A stretch of 19,653 nucleotides of DNA from NCBI GenBank assembly GCA_001303545.1, contig LJUA01000014.1:1-19653 (forward strand). The letters run 5' to 3'. This DNA is from Dehalococcoidia bacterium SM23_28_2 (lineage in GTDB: Bacteria > Chloroflexota > Dehalococcoidia > SM23-28-2). Both the position numbers and the translations under genes were made by a program. The notes beneath the pieces are model-generated. The model did not search any database and was not told the origin of the DNA. It saw nothing but the letters and a program-made list of their open reading frames with translations. Shown in pieces: positions 19,567-19,653 of this stretch (position 1 is its first letter; the number at the start of each line of letters is the position of its first letter).

Positions 19567-19653
19567 ATGCCTAAGGTAATTGGAATCGATTTGGGAACGA
19601 CCAACAGTTGCGTGGCCGTCATGGAGGGCGGCGAGCCCGTCGTGATCCCCAAC
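19567..19653 (+). CDS. dnaK: Chaperone DnaK (Hsp70), N-terminal part only
   Basis: Only the first 29 codons are in the window. They read MPKVIGIDLGTTNSCVAVM and then EGGEPVVIPN, the phosphate-1 ATP-binding loop that is diagnostic for DnaK. The ATG at 19567 has GGAGG eight bases upstream. The gene is the third of the CIRCE-controlled operon and works with GrpE; the rest lies beyond the right edge. Confidence 0.97.
   Translation, partial: MPKVIGIDLGTTNSCVAVMEGGEPVVIPN

Overview
The window is a GC-rich bacterial chromosome segment carrying housekeeping genes. It most resembles Chloroflexota, probably a Dehalococcoidia-like lineage. This is inferred from the style of EF-Tu, from a perfect CIRCE-hrcA-grpE-dnaK locus, from surface proteins ending in a GG[IV]AELP-type membrane tail, and from a ribosomal protein cluster that stops after rplL without rpoB. 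No mobile element gene, CRISPR array or rRNA was seen. Both ends cut through genes: a surface protein on the left and dnaK on the right.

Layout. (1) 1-2702, minus strand: two overlapping genes for secreted, membrane-anchored beta-propeller proteins (a six-blade TolB/PD40-type followed by a seven-repeat FG-GAP type), with near-identical signal-peptide DNA. (2) 2954-3673: a GNAT-like acetyltransferase. (3) 3682-8913: a translation operon with a good promoter, tRNA-Thr(TGT), tRNA-Tyr(GTA), tRNA-Thr(GGT), tuf, rpmG, secE, nusG, rplK, rplA, an L10 leader with an attenuator-like hairpin, rplJ and rplL. The tRNA-tuf order matches the Escherichia coli tufB operon except that tRNA-Gly is missing. (4) 8982-11249: a zinc-finger/TM/LysM protein, radC and an amidohydrolase-2 family enzyme. 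(5) 11276-14003, minus strand: larB, a lipoprotein and larC, two steps of nickel-pincer cofactor synthesis with an unknown lipoprotein between them. (6) 14070-16692: a PAP2 phosphatase, a CvpA-like membrane protein, then a long structured leader and a LysM-LysM-M23 peptidase. (7) 16717-17595, minus strand: a metallo-beta-lactamase-fold protein preceded by a 55-residue membrane protein. (8) 17709-19653: promoter and CIRCE operator, hrcA, grpE, a 61-bp palindromic element and the start of dnaK.

Together the genes cover translation elongation and ribosome assembly, transcription elongation (NusG), protein secretion (SecE), envelope building (LysM and M23 proteins, PAP2) and heat-shock chaperones under HrcA control. 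Nothing here is clearly a wholly new system. The most unusual points are the EF-Tu with an EF1A-like GHRD motif, the palindromic repeat that supplies the grpE stop codon, the zinc-finger/LysM transmembrane chimera, the back-to-back promoters around the CIRCE region, and the lipoprotein inside the lar operon.
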